Shown here piece after piece: positions 24,808 through 32,639 of a stretch of DNA of 35,203 bases. Made by a program: the position numbers and the translations under genes. Each line of letters starts with the position of its first letter. Within the stretch, counting starts at the first letter, position 1. Under the pieces are notes generated by a model. The model worked only from the letters and a program-made list of their open reading frames with translations. It did no database searches and was not told the origin of the DNA. The stretch lies in NCBI GenBank assembly GCA_900465665.1, contig UBJO01000079.1:1-35203 (forward strand), read 5' to 3'. This DNA is from Hyphomicrobiales bacterium (lineage in GTDB: Bacteria > Pseudomonadota > Alphaproteobacteria > Rhizobiales > Rhizobiaceae).

Positions 24808-25683
24808 ATGGTGCGATTTAAGCTGGCATCTCTCAATCCTAAGGGGTTTTGCAGCCTATGGCTGTTTCTGGCCGCATTTTGGCTACCTCTTTCGGCTGCG
24901 GCGCAGCAGGCAGCGCCCTCCTTGCCGCTGTTGTTCGACAGCCGCGAGCGCCTCGCCAAGCCCGATCTGACGAGCCTCGTGCGCCTGCGTTTCCTGACCT
25001 CGGTCGATTTTCCGCCGTTCAATTTCATGGATCAGAACGGCAAGCTCTCGGGCTTCAATGTCGATCTCGCCCGCGAAATCTGCGCCGAGCTGGAGATATC
25101 GGACAAGTGCCAGATCCAGGCCCTGCCCTTCGGCGACCTCAAGGATGCCCTGGCCGCCTCGCAGGGCGATGCCGTGATCGCGGGGCTGGCCGTCGGCAGC
25201 GAACTGCGCCGGCAGTTCTCCTTCTCGCGCCCATATCTGATGCTGCCCGCCCGTTTCGCCCGCAATCTGAAGGCGCCGATCAAGGGCGAGAATGCCGCAA
25301 GCCTTGCCGATCGCTCTGTCGGCGTCGTCAAGGAAACCGCGCACGCCGCGATGCTCGCCGCCTATTTCCCCAAGGTCAAGGCGGTGCCGTTCGACAGCAA
25401 GGAAGCGCTGCTGGCAGCGTTGAAGGACGGCAAGGTCGACGCTGTCTTCGCCGATTCGCTGCAACTCTCCTTCTGGGTGTCGTCGCAGGCATCGGAGAAA
25501 TGCTGCGCCCTGTTCGACGGTCCCTATATGTCGGAAGAGTTTCTGGGCGAGGGCATGACGATCATGCTGCGGCAAAAGGACGAAGTCCTGCGCTCGGCCT
25601 TCGACCACGCGCTGGCCGCCCTCTCGCGCAGCGGCCGCCTGCAGGAAATCTACCTGCGCTACTTCCCCTACGGACTATACTAG
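24808..25683 (+). CDS. Periplasmic solute-binding protein, amino-acid type (SBP family 3)
   Basis: Likely binds an amino acid or similar small polar solute in the periplasm; 291 residues. Seen: a signal peptide (hydrophobic 14-30, cleavage after the AAA near 32), the family-3 opening FLTSVDFPPFNFMDQNGKLS with GFNVDLAREI, GDAVIAGLAVGSELRRQFSFSRPY, and the later DGKVDAVFADSLQLSFWV. ATG 24808 is chosen because it begins the n-region of the signal peptide; a TTG at 24778 is also open. There are no permease or ATPase genes next to it, so it is an orphan binding protein or a sensor partner. It is divergent from the glycosyltransferase. Confidence 0.85.
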   Translation: MVRFKLASLNPKGFCSLWLFLAAFWLPLSAAAQQAAPSLPLLFDSRERLAKPDLTSLVRLRFLTSVDFPPFNFMDQNGKLSGFNVDLAREICAELEISDKCQIQALPFGDLKDALAASQGDAVIAGLAVGSELRRQFSFSRPYLMLPARFARNLKAPIKGENAASLADRSVGVVKETAHAAMLAAYFPKVKAVPFDSKEALLAALKDGKVDAVFADSLQLSFWVSSQASEKCCALFDGPYMSEEFLGEGMTIMLRQKDEVLRSAFDHALAALSRSGRLQEIYLRYFPYGLY

Positions 25684-25688
25684 ACGGG

Positions 25689-26102
25689 TTAACCCTTGCG
25701 GAAACGGGCAATAGCGCTGCGCTCGATCGCGGCGCAGGTCAGCTTGTCGAGACCCAGCCGGTCGCGCAGCAGGCTGAGCAGTCGCAGCTCTTCCGCTTTC
25801 ACCGAAAGATCGGCCGACGCGACCTCGACGGCCAGCGCATAGGCCGTGTCGTAAAGCTTCGGCGATAGCGTGTCCTTGACCGTCTCGAGAACGACATCGA
25901 GCCCTTCGGGACCGGACAGAAGTGCCGCGCAGTCGCGGGCAACCGAGATCAGCTTGTCGTCGTCGAAGCCGCGAAACACCGGCAGGAACCCGATCAACTG
26001 TCCGATACGTTCCAGCTCCCGATCATTCATCGTGCTGTCGACGGCGGATGCCATGACCATCACGTAGATCAACGCGTCGTGGGCGGAAAGCGGCTTGTTC
26101 AT
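25689..26102 (-). CDS. TerB-family protein
   Basis: Small helical cytosolic protein of the TerB/DjlA-like superfamily; 137 residues. Seen: two acidic metal-site repeats of the family, MASAVDSTMNDRELERIGQL (17-36) and AVEVASADLSVKAEELRLLS. It was named after tellurite resistance, but single-gene members without other ter genes, as here, have unknown roles. ATG 26100-26102 begins the family-typical N-terminus. It is convergent with the binding-protein gene, only 5 bp separating their stops. Confidence 0.8.
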   Translation of the reverse strand: MNKPLSAHDALIYVMVMASAVDSTMNDRELERIGQLIGFLPVFRGFDDDKLISVARDCAALLSGPEGLDVVLETVKDTLSPKLYDTAYALAVEVASADLSVKAEELRLLSLLRDRLGLDKLTCAAIERSAIARFRKG

Positions 26103-26155
26103 GTCTGCATGGTTCCTCTGCGATGTCTGCAGAGTTTAGGAACTGGCCACGCCCA

Positions 26156-26896
26156 TTACAAGGGATCGCTCATATCTTGAGGCTGCGTCAGGTCGGGTGT
26201 TTCGATTGCGCCGGCCTGGCGGGGATCCTGCCCGTAGATGCCGTTTCCATCTTGCTTGGCCTTGGCTCCGGCATCCGCGAAGGCCGAGCCCGCTTCGGCC
26301 TCTGCCCAGCCGTTCTCGATCAGCCATTCGGAAAGATCCTGCGCGCCGATCTTGCAGTTGGCCGTCGCGGTGCCGCTCCAGTTGGCATCGCTGAGATCGC
26401 AGTTGACTGTGCGAAGCCGCAGGAAAAGCCGGAAATTGGTCTTCGCCAGCATCCCGCATGGCCACACCGTGCCCCCGGCACCGGCGCAGCTCTTGTCGAC
26501 CGGCGTCGGCGTCAGCCCCGCCAATTGCAGCCGCCTTTCGCCGAAGCCGAGCACGCCGGCGCTTTCGGCCACCGGGCGCGGCAGGTCGATACCCTTCTCG
26601 GCCACCAAGACAGGCTTTTTCTCGGGCTCCGGCGCCTGTTCGCGCTCCAATGGTTTGCCGTCGACCGAGGCCGGGTAGAATTGGCTGGCGTCATCTACCG
26701 GCCGGGCCATCATGCTGGCATCCGGGTTCGTCGTCGGCTGCGCGGGCGAGGGCGTTTGCTGCTCGGCCACCCCTTGCGCAGATGCCGCGATCTCGCTCGC
26801 GTCCGAAGCACCGCTCAACCGATGCTCGCCGGCGGCGATCAGGCCGATGACGATCGCTATTCCCGCAGTCGCTGTCACAAGTGCCGCAGGCTTCAT
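26156..26896 (-). CDS. Membrane-anchored thermonuclease (SNase)-like protein
   Basis: 246 residues: an N-terminal signal or anchor helix (about 4-22), a long Pro/Ala/Ser-rich linker, and a C-terminal SNase-like (OB-fold) domain recognised by the pattern C-A-G-A-G-G-T-V-W-P-C-G, TNFRLFLRLRTVNCDLSD and KIGAQDLSEWLIENGWAEAEAG. The acidic and arginine residues that form the staphylococcal nuclease active site are not clearly present, so activity is doubtful and a binding role is possible. TAGGAAAA precedes ATG 26894-26896. It lies 11 bp after the S24 repressor gene, so the two are almost certainly co-transcribed. Confidence 0.7.
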   Translation of the reverse strand: MKPAALVTATAGIAIVIGLIAAGEHRLSGASDASEIAASAQGVAEQQTPSPAQPTTNPDASMMARPVDDASQFYPASVDGKPLEREQAPEPEKKPVLVAEKGIDLPRPVAESAGVLGFGERRLQLAGLTPTPVDKSCAGAGGTVWPCGMLAKTNFRLFLRLRTVNCDLSDANWSGTATANCKIGAQDLSEWLIENGWAEAEAGSAFADAGAKAKQDGNGIYGQDPRQAGAIETPDLTQPQDMSDPL

Positions 26897-26907
26897 GGAA
26901 GATTTTC

Positions 26908-27573
26908 CTACTGGCTGGCCCAGATGATCCGGGCGATCCAATCCACGTCGGTGAGTTCGATCGTCCGGTTGGGATGTTCGGGATTGAGCGACATGAGTTC
27001 GATCGAGCGCGGGCTCTGACGCATCAGCACCTTGGCCATCACCTCGCCCTCGCGTGTCTTCACGACGACGCGGTCGTTGCGGCGCACCTGCGCGCCCGGC
27101 TCGACGATCAGAACGTCGCCATCGCGATAGAGCGGCATCATGCTTTCGCCCTGAACCTCGAGCGCATAGACACCGGCCTTTTGTGACGGTGCGGCCGGAA
27201 ATTCCACCACATCCCAGCCCTGTCCGGCCGGAAAGCCGCCATCATCGAAAAAGCCGCCAGCGCCCGCCTGTGCGAAGCCGAGCAGTGGAATGGAGCTCCC
27301 CTGCGGCGGAAACGCACCGTCAGGCAGCGTCGAGAAACTGCCCTGCGGCCGCATGAAGGATAAAAACTCCTCCATGCTGGATCGGGTTGCCTCCAACACC
27401 TTGGCGATCGATTCCGTCGATGGCCAGCGCAGGCGCCCATCGGCGGAAAGACGTTTGGATTTGTTGAACGAGGTCGGGTCGAGGCCGGCGCGGCGGGCAA
27501 GCCCCGAGGGTGTCAGGTCGTGCCGTTCGGCAAGCCTGTCGAGCGCTCCCCAGATCTGCTCGTGTGACAGCAT
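26908..27573 (-). CDS. LexA-like S24 repressor with N-terminal helix-turn-helix
   Basis: Self-cleaving transcriptional repressor of the phage-CI/LexA type; 221 residues. Seen: an N-terminal HTH (about 5-65; DLTPSGLARRAGLDPTSFNK), an Ala-Gly cleavage site near 103-104 (FAQAGAGG), the catalytic serine Ser144 in EVQGESMMPLYRDGDVLIVE and Lys181 in VMAKVLMR. All autoproteolysis residues are present. Upstream, an inverted repeat TTAATC-N8-GATTAA is a candidate operator for autoregulation. It is followed by the SNase-like gene. It might respond to DNA damage, but the sequence gives no target set. Confidence 0.88.
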   Translation of the reverse strand: MLSHEQIWGALDRLAERHDLTPSGLARRAGLDPTSFNKSKRLSADGRLRWPSTESIAKVLEATRSSMEEFLSFMRPQGSFSTLPDGAFPPQGSSIPLLGFAQAGAGGFFDDGGFPAGQGWDVVEFPAAPSQKAGVYALEVQGESMMPLYRDGDVLIVEPGAQVRRNDRVVVKTREGEVMAKVLMRQSPRSIELMSLNPEHPNRTIELTDVDWIARIIWASQ

Positions 27574-27605
27574 GTCGCCTGATCCCGTGCGCGCAACGGC
27601 GCTCC

Positions 27606-27625
27606 TTAATCGGCTGAAAGATTAA
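27606..27625. promoter_or_regulatory. Inverted repeat upstream of the S24 repressor gene, candidate operator
   Basis: TTAATC (27606-27611), 8-nt spacer, GATTAA (27620-27625), 33 bp upstream of the repressor start. Size and position fit a dimeric HTH regulator acting on its own promoter. Confidence 0.45.
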
Positions 27626-27653
27626 CCGCAAGCCGAACAGGAGTAAAGAGACA

Positions 27654-27671
27654 AGAGGAATAAAATCCTCT
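27654..27671 (-). terminator. Weak hairpin downstream of the response regulator gene
   Basis: AGAGGA (27654-27659) and TCCTCT (27666-27671) around a 6-nt loop, 7 bp after the response regulator stop; on the minus strand it is followed by TGTCTCTTT. A short stem, so only a possible terminator. Confidence 0.35.
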
Positions 27672-27677
27672 ATCCCG

Positions 27678-28325
27678 TCAGGCGACCATCGCCATGTTGA
27701 TCTTGCCGAGCTGGATCACCGCCTGGGTGCGGCTGTCGACATTGAGCTTGAGGAGAATGGCCGAGACATGCGCCTTGATCGTCGCCTCGGAGACGCCGAG
27801 TTCATAGGCGATCTGCTTGTTGAGCAGGCCTTCGGCCAGCATCGTCAGCACCCGGCTTTGCTGCGGCGTCAGCGTGTGCAGCCGGTGGATGATGTCGGCC
27901 ACATCGGGATCCTGTTCCTGCCCGTCGCGATAGCTGTCAGGCGTTGCAATATCGCCCGCAAGCACCGTCTGTATGCCGTGGCGGATATCGTCGATCCCGG
28001 CGGATTTCGAGATGAAGCCCGAGGCGCCGAGCTCTAGCGAGCGACGGATCGTCGTTGTATCGTCGGACGCCGAAACGATGACGATCGGCAGGCCCGCAAA
28101 TTCCGAGCGCAACGCCATCAGCCCGGAGAAACCGCTCACCCCGGGCATGGCGAGGTCGAGAAGCATCAGATCGGCATCCGGATGCTCGCCGACCGACTTT
28201 CGCGCGGCGGCGAAATCGCCGGCCTCGACGATATCGGGATGTCCCTCCATCCCGGTCACGGCCTGACGAAGCGCATCGCGAAACAGCGGATGGTCATCGG
28301 CAATAATGATTGTCTGCTCATGCAT
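27678..28325 (-). CDS. NarL/FixJ-family response regulator
   Basis: DNA-binding two-component regulator; 215 residues. Seen: receiver with acidic pair ADDHP (9-13), phospho-acceptor Asp57 in LMLLDLAMPG, Ser85 (in IVSASD) at the Thr/Ser position and Lys107 in FISKSAG; then a LuxR-type HTH (about 150-210) with LTPQQSRVLTMLAEGLLNKQ and VSEATIKAHVSAILLKL. The start at 28323-28325 has AGGGAG 8 bases upstream; an earlier start at 28367 lacks one. No partner kinase is in the window, so its signal is unknown. An inverted repeat TGCTA/TAGCA sits upstream near 28400 in its promoter region. Confidence 0.93.
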   Translation of the reverse strand: MHEQTIIIADDHPLFRDALRQAVTGMEGHPDIVEAGDFAAARKSVGEHPDADLMLLDLAMPGVSGFSGLMALRSEFAGLPIVIVSASDDTTTIRRSLELGASGFISKSAGIDDIRHGIQTVLAGDIATPDSYRDGQEQDPDVADIIHRLHTLTPQQSRVLTMLAEGLLNKQIAYELGVSEATIKAHVSAILLKLNVDSRTQAVIQLGKINMAMVA

Positions 28326-28416
28326 CGAAAACTCCCTCCCAAGAGCCCGATCATGAAGTCCATGCACCGCCTTCCTCCACGGTTCATGCCTTCCTGCTAA
28401 AGCAGACTATAGCAAA

Positions 28417-28815
28417 TCATGTCTTTTGCGGAAGGGCGTTGCCCTGGTCCTCGCTCTGGAATTCCTTGACGATCCCCATGAAGCTGCGCATCCAGCGCTC
28501 CATGATGCCGATCGAGCGGTCGATCTCCGCGTCCGATGGCAGCGCCTTGTTGATGACGCTCTTGTTCTCCAGGGCGGTCACCCGGTCCGACAGCCGGTCG
28601 AGTTCGCTTTCGTAAGCCGCGCGTTCGTCGGCGGCCACGCGGCAGACGAGCGCCCCGTCCTTCTCCTCGCAGAGCGACATCGCCCCGGTCTGGCGATCGA
28701 GCCGCACGAAATGGTCGCCGCTGCGCTCCAGTTGGAAGCGGCTCGCATCCGGCTCCGCGGCGGAAGCGGCAAGCGGAATGAGGATGGCGGCGAGGCTGAG
28801 CGTGATATTTTTCAT
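28417..28815 (-). CDS. Small periplasmic protein of unknown function
   Basis: 132 residues. Seen: a Sec signal peptide (MKNITLSLAAILIPLAASAA, cleavage near 19-20), a compact segment with FVRLDRQTGAMSLCEEKDG and LVCRVAADERAAYESE holding two cysteines that may pair, then a coiled-coil-like stretch (ELDRLSDRVTALENK) and a helical tail. The family recurs in alphaproteobacteria as far as I recall, but no function is known to me. ATG 28813-28815 has a perfect GGAGGAAACC ribosome site. It is divergent from the DUF952 gene. Confidence 0.75.
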   Translation of the reverse strand: MKNITLSLAAILIPLAASAAEPDASRFQLERSGDHFVRLDRQTGAMSLCEEKDGALVCRVAADERAAYESELDRLSDRVTALENKSVINKALPSDAEIDRSIGIMERWMRSFMGIVKEFQSEDQGNALPQKT

Positions 28816-28925
28816 GGTTTCCTCCGGAAATCTCGATGGCCACCGCATTTTTTGCGGTGAGCGCGTGGACATCGCCGCTCAACTGCGGCAAAGCCCGGGA
28901 AAGACCAGCCATTCATGAGGCCATC

Positions 28926-29279
28926 ATGACCCTGACACCCACGCTTTACAAGATCATGACGGAAACGCTCTGGCAGGACGCCCGGGCGGCCGGCGTTTTC
29001 CGCGGCGCCGCCATCGATCTGAAAGACGGCTTCATCCATTTCTCGACGGCAAGCCAGGCGGTGCAGACAGCGGCCCTGCACTTCGCCGGCCAGACCGGCC
29101 TGCTGCTGGTCGCCGTCGATGGTTCAGTCCTTGGCGACAAGCTGATTTTCGAACCGTCGCGCGGCGGCGATCTCTTCCCGCATCTCTATGCGGACCTCCC
29201 GCTTTCGGCCGTGCTCTGGGAAAAACCATTGCCGCTTGATGCCGAAGGCAAACACATCTTTCCGGACCTGCAGCCATGA
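28926..29279 (+). CDS. DUF952 family protein
   Basis: 117 residues, the normal family size. Seen: LYKIMTETLWQDARAAGVF at the N-terminus, the conserved DGFIHFSTASQAVQTAALHF, then LLLVAVDG and LFPHLYADLPLSAVLWEKPL. The fold is related to ADP-ribosyltransferase-like or glutathione-S-transferase-annotated proteins, but the activity is unproven. Start ATG 28926 has GAGG 6 bases upstream. Its stop overlaps the pyrD start (ATGA), so it is translationally coupled with pyrD, a common alphaproteobacterial pairing. Confidence 0.85.
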   Translation: MTLTPTLYKIMTETLWQDARAAGVFRGAAIDLKDGFIHFSTASQAVQTAALHFAGQTGLLLVAVDGSVLGDKLIFEPSRGGDLFPHLYADLPLSAVLWEKPLPLDAEGKHIFPDLQP

Positions 29280-30364
29280 TCGATCTCTTCAAGCACGCCG
29301 CCCGCAAGGGTCTCTTCCTCTTCGATCCGGAAACGGCGCACGGCATGTCGATCGCGGCGCTGAAATCAGGCCTCGTGCCGGCCTGCGCCGCACCCGCGGA
29401 TCCGCGCCTGCGCCAGACGGTCGCCGGGCTTGAGTTCGCCAATCCGATCGGCATGGCCGCCGGCTACGACAAGAACGCCGAGGTGCCGGAAGCGCTGCTG
29501 AAGATCGGCTTCGGCTTCACCGAGATCGGCACGGTCACGCCCAAGCCGCAATCCGGCAATCCGCGCCCGCGCATCTTTCGCCTTGTCGAGGACGAAGGGG
29601 TGATCAACCGCCTCGGCTTCAACAATGAGGGCCACGACGCCGCCTTCGCGCGCCTGTCGTCCGTCAGGGGCAAGGGCATTATTGGCGTCAATATCGGCGC
29701 CAACAAGGATAGCGCCGATCGCATCGACGACTACGTGAAGGGCATCCGCCGCTTCTATTCGCAGGCGGGCTATTTCACCGCCAACATCTCCTCGCCCAAT
29801 ACGCCGGGCCTGCGCGATCTGCAGGCGCGCGAGAGCCTGTCGGCGCTGCTGTCGGCCGTGCTTGCCGCGCGCGACGAGGAAGCCGCAAAATCCGGCCGCA
29901 AGATCCCAGTCTTCCTCAAGGTCGCGCCGGATCTGACGGAAGAAGGCATCGACGACATCGCCGCCGAAGCGCTCTCGCATGCGCTCGATGGCCTGATCGT
30001 CTCCAACACCACGCTGTCGCGCGATGGTCTGAAGGATCAGCGCCAGGCGAAAGAGCAGGGCGGCCTCTCCGGCAAGCCGCTCTTCGAAAAGTCGACCGTT
30101 GTGCTGGCCAAGATGCGCAAGCGCGTCGGCCCCGAGCTGCCGATCATCGGCGCTGGCGGTGTCTCCTCGGCCGAAACGGCGCTGGAGAAGATCAAGGCGG
30201 GCGCCGATCTCGTGCAGCTCTACTCCTGCATGGTCTATGAAGGCCCTGGCCTTGCTGGAGATATCGTTCGTGGCCTGTCGAAGCTGATGGATCGCGAGAA
30301 AGTGGCCTCGATCCGCGAACTGCGTGACAGCAAGGTGGATTACTGGGCCGGCCGGAACGTCTGA
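29276..30364 (+). CDS. pyrD: Quinone-dependent dihydroorotate dehydrogenase (class 2)
   Basis: Oxidises dihydroorotate to orotate in pyrimidine synthesis, passing electrons to the quinone pool; membrane-associated flavoprotein; 362 residues. Seen: an N-terminal amphipathic membrane-binding part (1-40), FANPIGMAAGYDKNAEV (54-70), INRLGFNNEGH (110-120), catalytic Ser173 in TANISSPNTPGLRDLQ (the class 2 signature), substrate-site VSNTTLSRDGL and FMN-phosphate GAGGVSSAETALEKI. It is translationally coupled to the DUF952 gene upstream. Its last 25 bp overlap the 3' end of the convergent MATE gene. Confidence 0.97.
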   Translation: MIDLFKHAARKGLFLFDPETAHGMSIAALKSGLVPACAAPADPRLRQTVAGLEFANPIGMAAGYDKNAEVPEALLKIGFGFTEIGTVTPKPQSGNPRPRIFRLVEDEGVINRLGFNNEGHDAAFARLSSVRGKGIIGVNIGANKDSADRIDDYVKGIRRFYSQAGYFTANISSPNTPGLRDLQARESLSALLSAVLAARDEEAAKSGRKIPVFLKVAPDLTEEGIDDIAAEALSHALDGLIVSNTTLSRDGLKDQRQAKEQGGLSGKPLFEKSTVVLAKMRKRVGPELPIIGAGGVSSAETALEKIKAGADLVQLYSCMVYEGPGLAGDIVRGLSKLMDREKVASIRELRDSKVDYWAGRNV

Positions 30365-31698
30365 TCGGCCCGCTGTTTGACCCTGAGCACCAGGAAGACG
30401 CCGCGCGAGAGCAGGAACAGGTTGATCGCCAGCCACAGGCCGTGGTTGGCAAAGAACGGCACAAAGATCGCGAGTGCCGCCAGATAGACGACGAACGACA
30501 TCAGCATACGGTTGCGCATGTCGCTCGACCATGTGGCGCCGATGAAGACGCCGTCCATCAGAAAGGCGAGTGCACCCGTCAGCCCCGTGATCGCCGCCCA
30601 TGGCAGATAAAGGTTTGCAGCCTCACGCACGTCAGGTGATGTCGTCAGCGCCGCGATCAGCCGCTCGCCGGCCACGAAGAAAAACAGTGAGATGATGCCG
30701 GCAAGTGCGAACGACCAGATCGTCGTCAGTTTCAAGCCGCGATCGAAGGCCGGGCGGTAGCGCGCCCCGACGGCGCGGCCGGTGATCTGCTCGGCGGCGT
30801 TGGCCAGGCCATCCAGATAAAAGCCTGACAGCATCAGGAAGTTCATCAGCACCGCGTTTGCCGCTAGCGTCACGGCGCCGAAACCGGTGCCGATCCGCGT
30901 CATCAGCGCGAAGGCGCCAAGCAGCACGAAGGTGCGGATCAGTATGTCGCGGTTGAGCGTGAAAAGCGCTGCCAGAGCGTGCCGCGCAAAGAGATCTGCG
31001 CGCGTCGGCCGGTCGGAACGGTCGAAACTCCTCAGCACGATGAACAGGCCGGCCAGCGCGCCGATGGTCTCGCCGACGGTCGTCGCCCAGGCAACACCTG
31101 CGATCCCCCAGTCGAGCCAGAGGCCAAGCGCCATCGCCAGCACGATGTTGATGCCGTTGATGATCGTCTGCAGCAGCAGGCCGATGCTCCCCTGTCCACG
31201 CCCGAGCACGAAGCCGAGGATCGCGTAATTGGCGAGCGCTGCTGGCCCTGCGAGAATGCGGATGGAGAAATAGGTGCTGGTCGCCTGCGCTACCGCGTTG
31301 TCAGGCCCCATCAGCGTCAAACCCGCTGCCAGAAGCAGCGGTGACAGACAGAGCAGGGCCACGCCGCAGCCGAATGCCGAAATGATCGCCCGCCAGAACA
31401 CGCCCTGTTCGGCATGCCGGTCGCGCCGCCCATAAGCCTGGGCTGTCAATCCCGTGGTCGAGGCGCGCAGGAAGTTGAAGCTGCCGAGAATGAGATCGAA
31501 GAGCATTGCCCCTATCGCCAGGCCCGCAAGCGCATCGGGATCGCCCATATGGCCGACGACGCCGGTGCCGACAAGGCCGAGCAGCGGCGTGGTTATGAAG
31601 CCAAGCGTCATCGGAATGGCGATCGACAGCACCATCCGGTGCGTGACCTCAAAGGCGAGGCCGCTGCGGCTATCGCTGCTGTTTACGCCTGCGTCCAA
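30340..31698 (-). CDS. MATE family efflux transporter (DinF-like)
   Basis: Cation-coupled multidrug efflux pump of the inner membrane with about 12 helices; 452 residues. Seen: the N-terminal FEVTHRMVLSIAIPMTLGFI with TTPLLGLVGTGVVGHMG, repeated in the second half (LNRDILIRTFVLLGAFALMT, then AANAVLMNFLMLSGFYLDG and ANAAEQITGRAVG). These fit the DinF branch. A TTG start at 31696-31698 is preferred: GGAGG lies 6 bases upstream and the conserved FEVTHRM precedes the first ATG (22nd codon). The ribosome site is inside a hairpin that also ends the gene upstream. The substrate is unknown. Confidence 0.9.
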   Translation of the reverse strand: MDAGVNSSDSRSGLAFEVTHRMVLSIAIPMTLGFITTPLLGLVGTGVVGHMGDPDALAGLAIGAMLFDLILGSFNFLRASTTGLTAQAYGRRDRHAEQGVFWRAIISAFGCGVALLCLSPLLLAAGLTLMGPDNAVAQATSTYFSIRILAGPAALANYAILGFVLGRGQGSIGLLLQTIINGINIVLAMALGLWLDWGIAGVAWATTVGETIGALAGLFIVLRSFDRSDRPTRADLFARHALAALFTLNRDILIRTFVLLGAFALMTRIGTGFGAVTLAANAVLMNFLMLSGFYLDGLANAAEQITGRAVGARYRPAFDRGLKLTTIWSFALAGIISLFFFVAGERLIAALTTSPDVREAANLYLPWAAITGLTGALAFLMDGVFIGATWSSDMRNRMLMSFVVYLAALAIFVPFFANHGLWLAINLFLLSRGVFLVLRVKQRADQTFRPAQ

Positions 31699-31701
31699 AA
31701 C

Positions 31702-31723
31702 CCGCCTCCCGGCAAAGAGGCGG
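31702..31723 (-). terminator. Hairpin after the CAP gene overlapping the MATE ribosome site
   Basis: On the minus strand CCGCCTC (31723-31717), 8-nt loop, GAGGCGG (31708-31702), then GTTTT. It follows the CAP-domain gene by 7 bp and looks like its terminator. Its 3' arm contains the GGAGG used by the TTG start of the MATE gene. Confidence 0.65.
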
Positions 31724-31730
31724 AATCACC

Positions 31731-32228
31731 TCAGTTGGAAAGCACCATGGCCCAATAGGGCACGTTGCGGGAAGCGGGATTATAGGCCACCGCCACGCCA
31801 AGCCCGCTGTAGCGGCCGAGCATGTTTTCCAGATGATGCGGTGAGTTGATCCATGCGGTGACGACGGCGGGAACCGTCTGCTGCCCGGTCGCAATGTTTT
31901 CCGCCGCCGGCAGTTGCACGCCGCTCGCCTTCACGCGCGGGCCAAAACCGTCGGCGATGCCCATCACGTGCTTCATCTTGCCGGCCGCTGCCATGCGCTT
32001 GGCCTGGAAGAGGGCGGCCGCCGTCGCGGCGGGATCGACCGTTAGCGGCGGCAGGCCGTTCTTGGCGCGCAGCTGGTTGACGAGCGGCAGCGATGCCGCT
32101 GTCTGGTCTTCGCCGTTGGAGGGCGTCGAGGGCTCTTTCGGCCCGGTGGCGCAGCTGGCGACGCCGGCTGCAAGAGCAAGCGCGGAAAAGCGCAGCAGGC
32201 TGCGCCGAGAAAGATCGATGGAGGTCAT
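31731..32228 (-). CDS. CAP-domain (SCP/PR-1) lipoprotein with Tat signal
   Basis: Exported protein of unknown activity; 165 residues. Seen: a twin-arginine motif SRRSLLRF (7-14), a hydrophobic stretch and the lipobox VASC (Cys26), then a CAP domain with LVNQLRAKNGLPPL, AAALFQAKRMAAAGKMKH, AENIA and the C-terminal VPYWAMVLSN. The His of KMKH and the ENIA and HH (in SPHHLENML) segments are the usual CAP cavity residues. Its start lies 1 bp after the stop of the DUF6460 gene, so the two are one operon. Confidence 0.85.
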   Translation of the reverse strand: MTSIDLSRRSLLRFSALALAAGVASCATGPKEPSTPSNGEDQTAASLPLVNQLRAKNGLPPLTVDPAATAAALFQAKRMAAAGKMKHVMGIADGFGPRVKASGVQLPAAENIATGQQTVPAVVTAWINSPHHLENMLGRYSGLGVAVAYNPASRNVPYWAMVLSN

Positions 32229-32229
32229 G

Positions 32230-32496
32230 TTACCGGCGATAGCTGAAGAGACGGATGATGAGGAAGATCGGAATGACGATGGTGGCGCCGAGCATCAGAT
32301 AGTCGCCGACGCGGCCGAGCGCGGAGAAGCCGCGATGCCAGACCTCGAGGATGAAATTGCGGATGCCGTAGATGAAATCCAGCGGTGCCAGCCCGAAGAC
32401 GGCCATGATGAAGCCGACGATCAGCGACACCACCAATAGCTTAATCAATGTACGGCCGAGCGAGTCGCCCAGAAACTTGTTCACCTGATCGGACAT
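32230..32496 (-). CDS. DUF6460 small integral membrane protein
   Basis: 88 residues with two membrane helices (about 18-40 and 66-84) and the conserved N-terminus MSDQVNKFLGDSLGRTLIKL. Known only as a rhizobial/alphaproteobacterial conserved family. Translated directly ahead of the CAP lipoprotein gene with 1 bp between them, suggesting a shared envelope role (inference). GGAGATGATGC precedes the ATG at 32494-32496. Confidence 0.8.
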   Translation of the reverse strand: MSDQVNKFLGDSLGRTLIKLLVVSLIVGFIMAVFGLAPLDFIYGIRNFILEVWHRGFSALGRVGDYLMLGATIVIPIFLIIRLFSYRR

Positions 32497-32639
32497 GCAT
32501 CATCTCCTGTTCACCCCTGAGATACGGGCGCGAATCGTTGCCCGCAAGCTTTTTCAGGGCTGTCGCGTCAGCCTCTGAAATAGGACTTGAGTTTTTTTGT
32601 GGCCATCGCCAAATGCGGGCCGCGCAACAGGTCACCATC

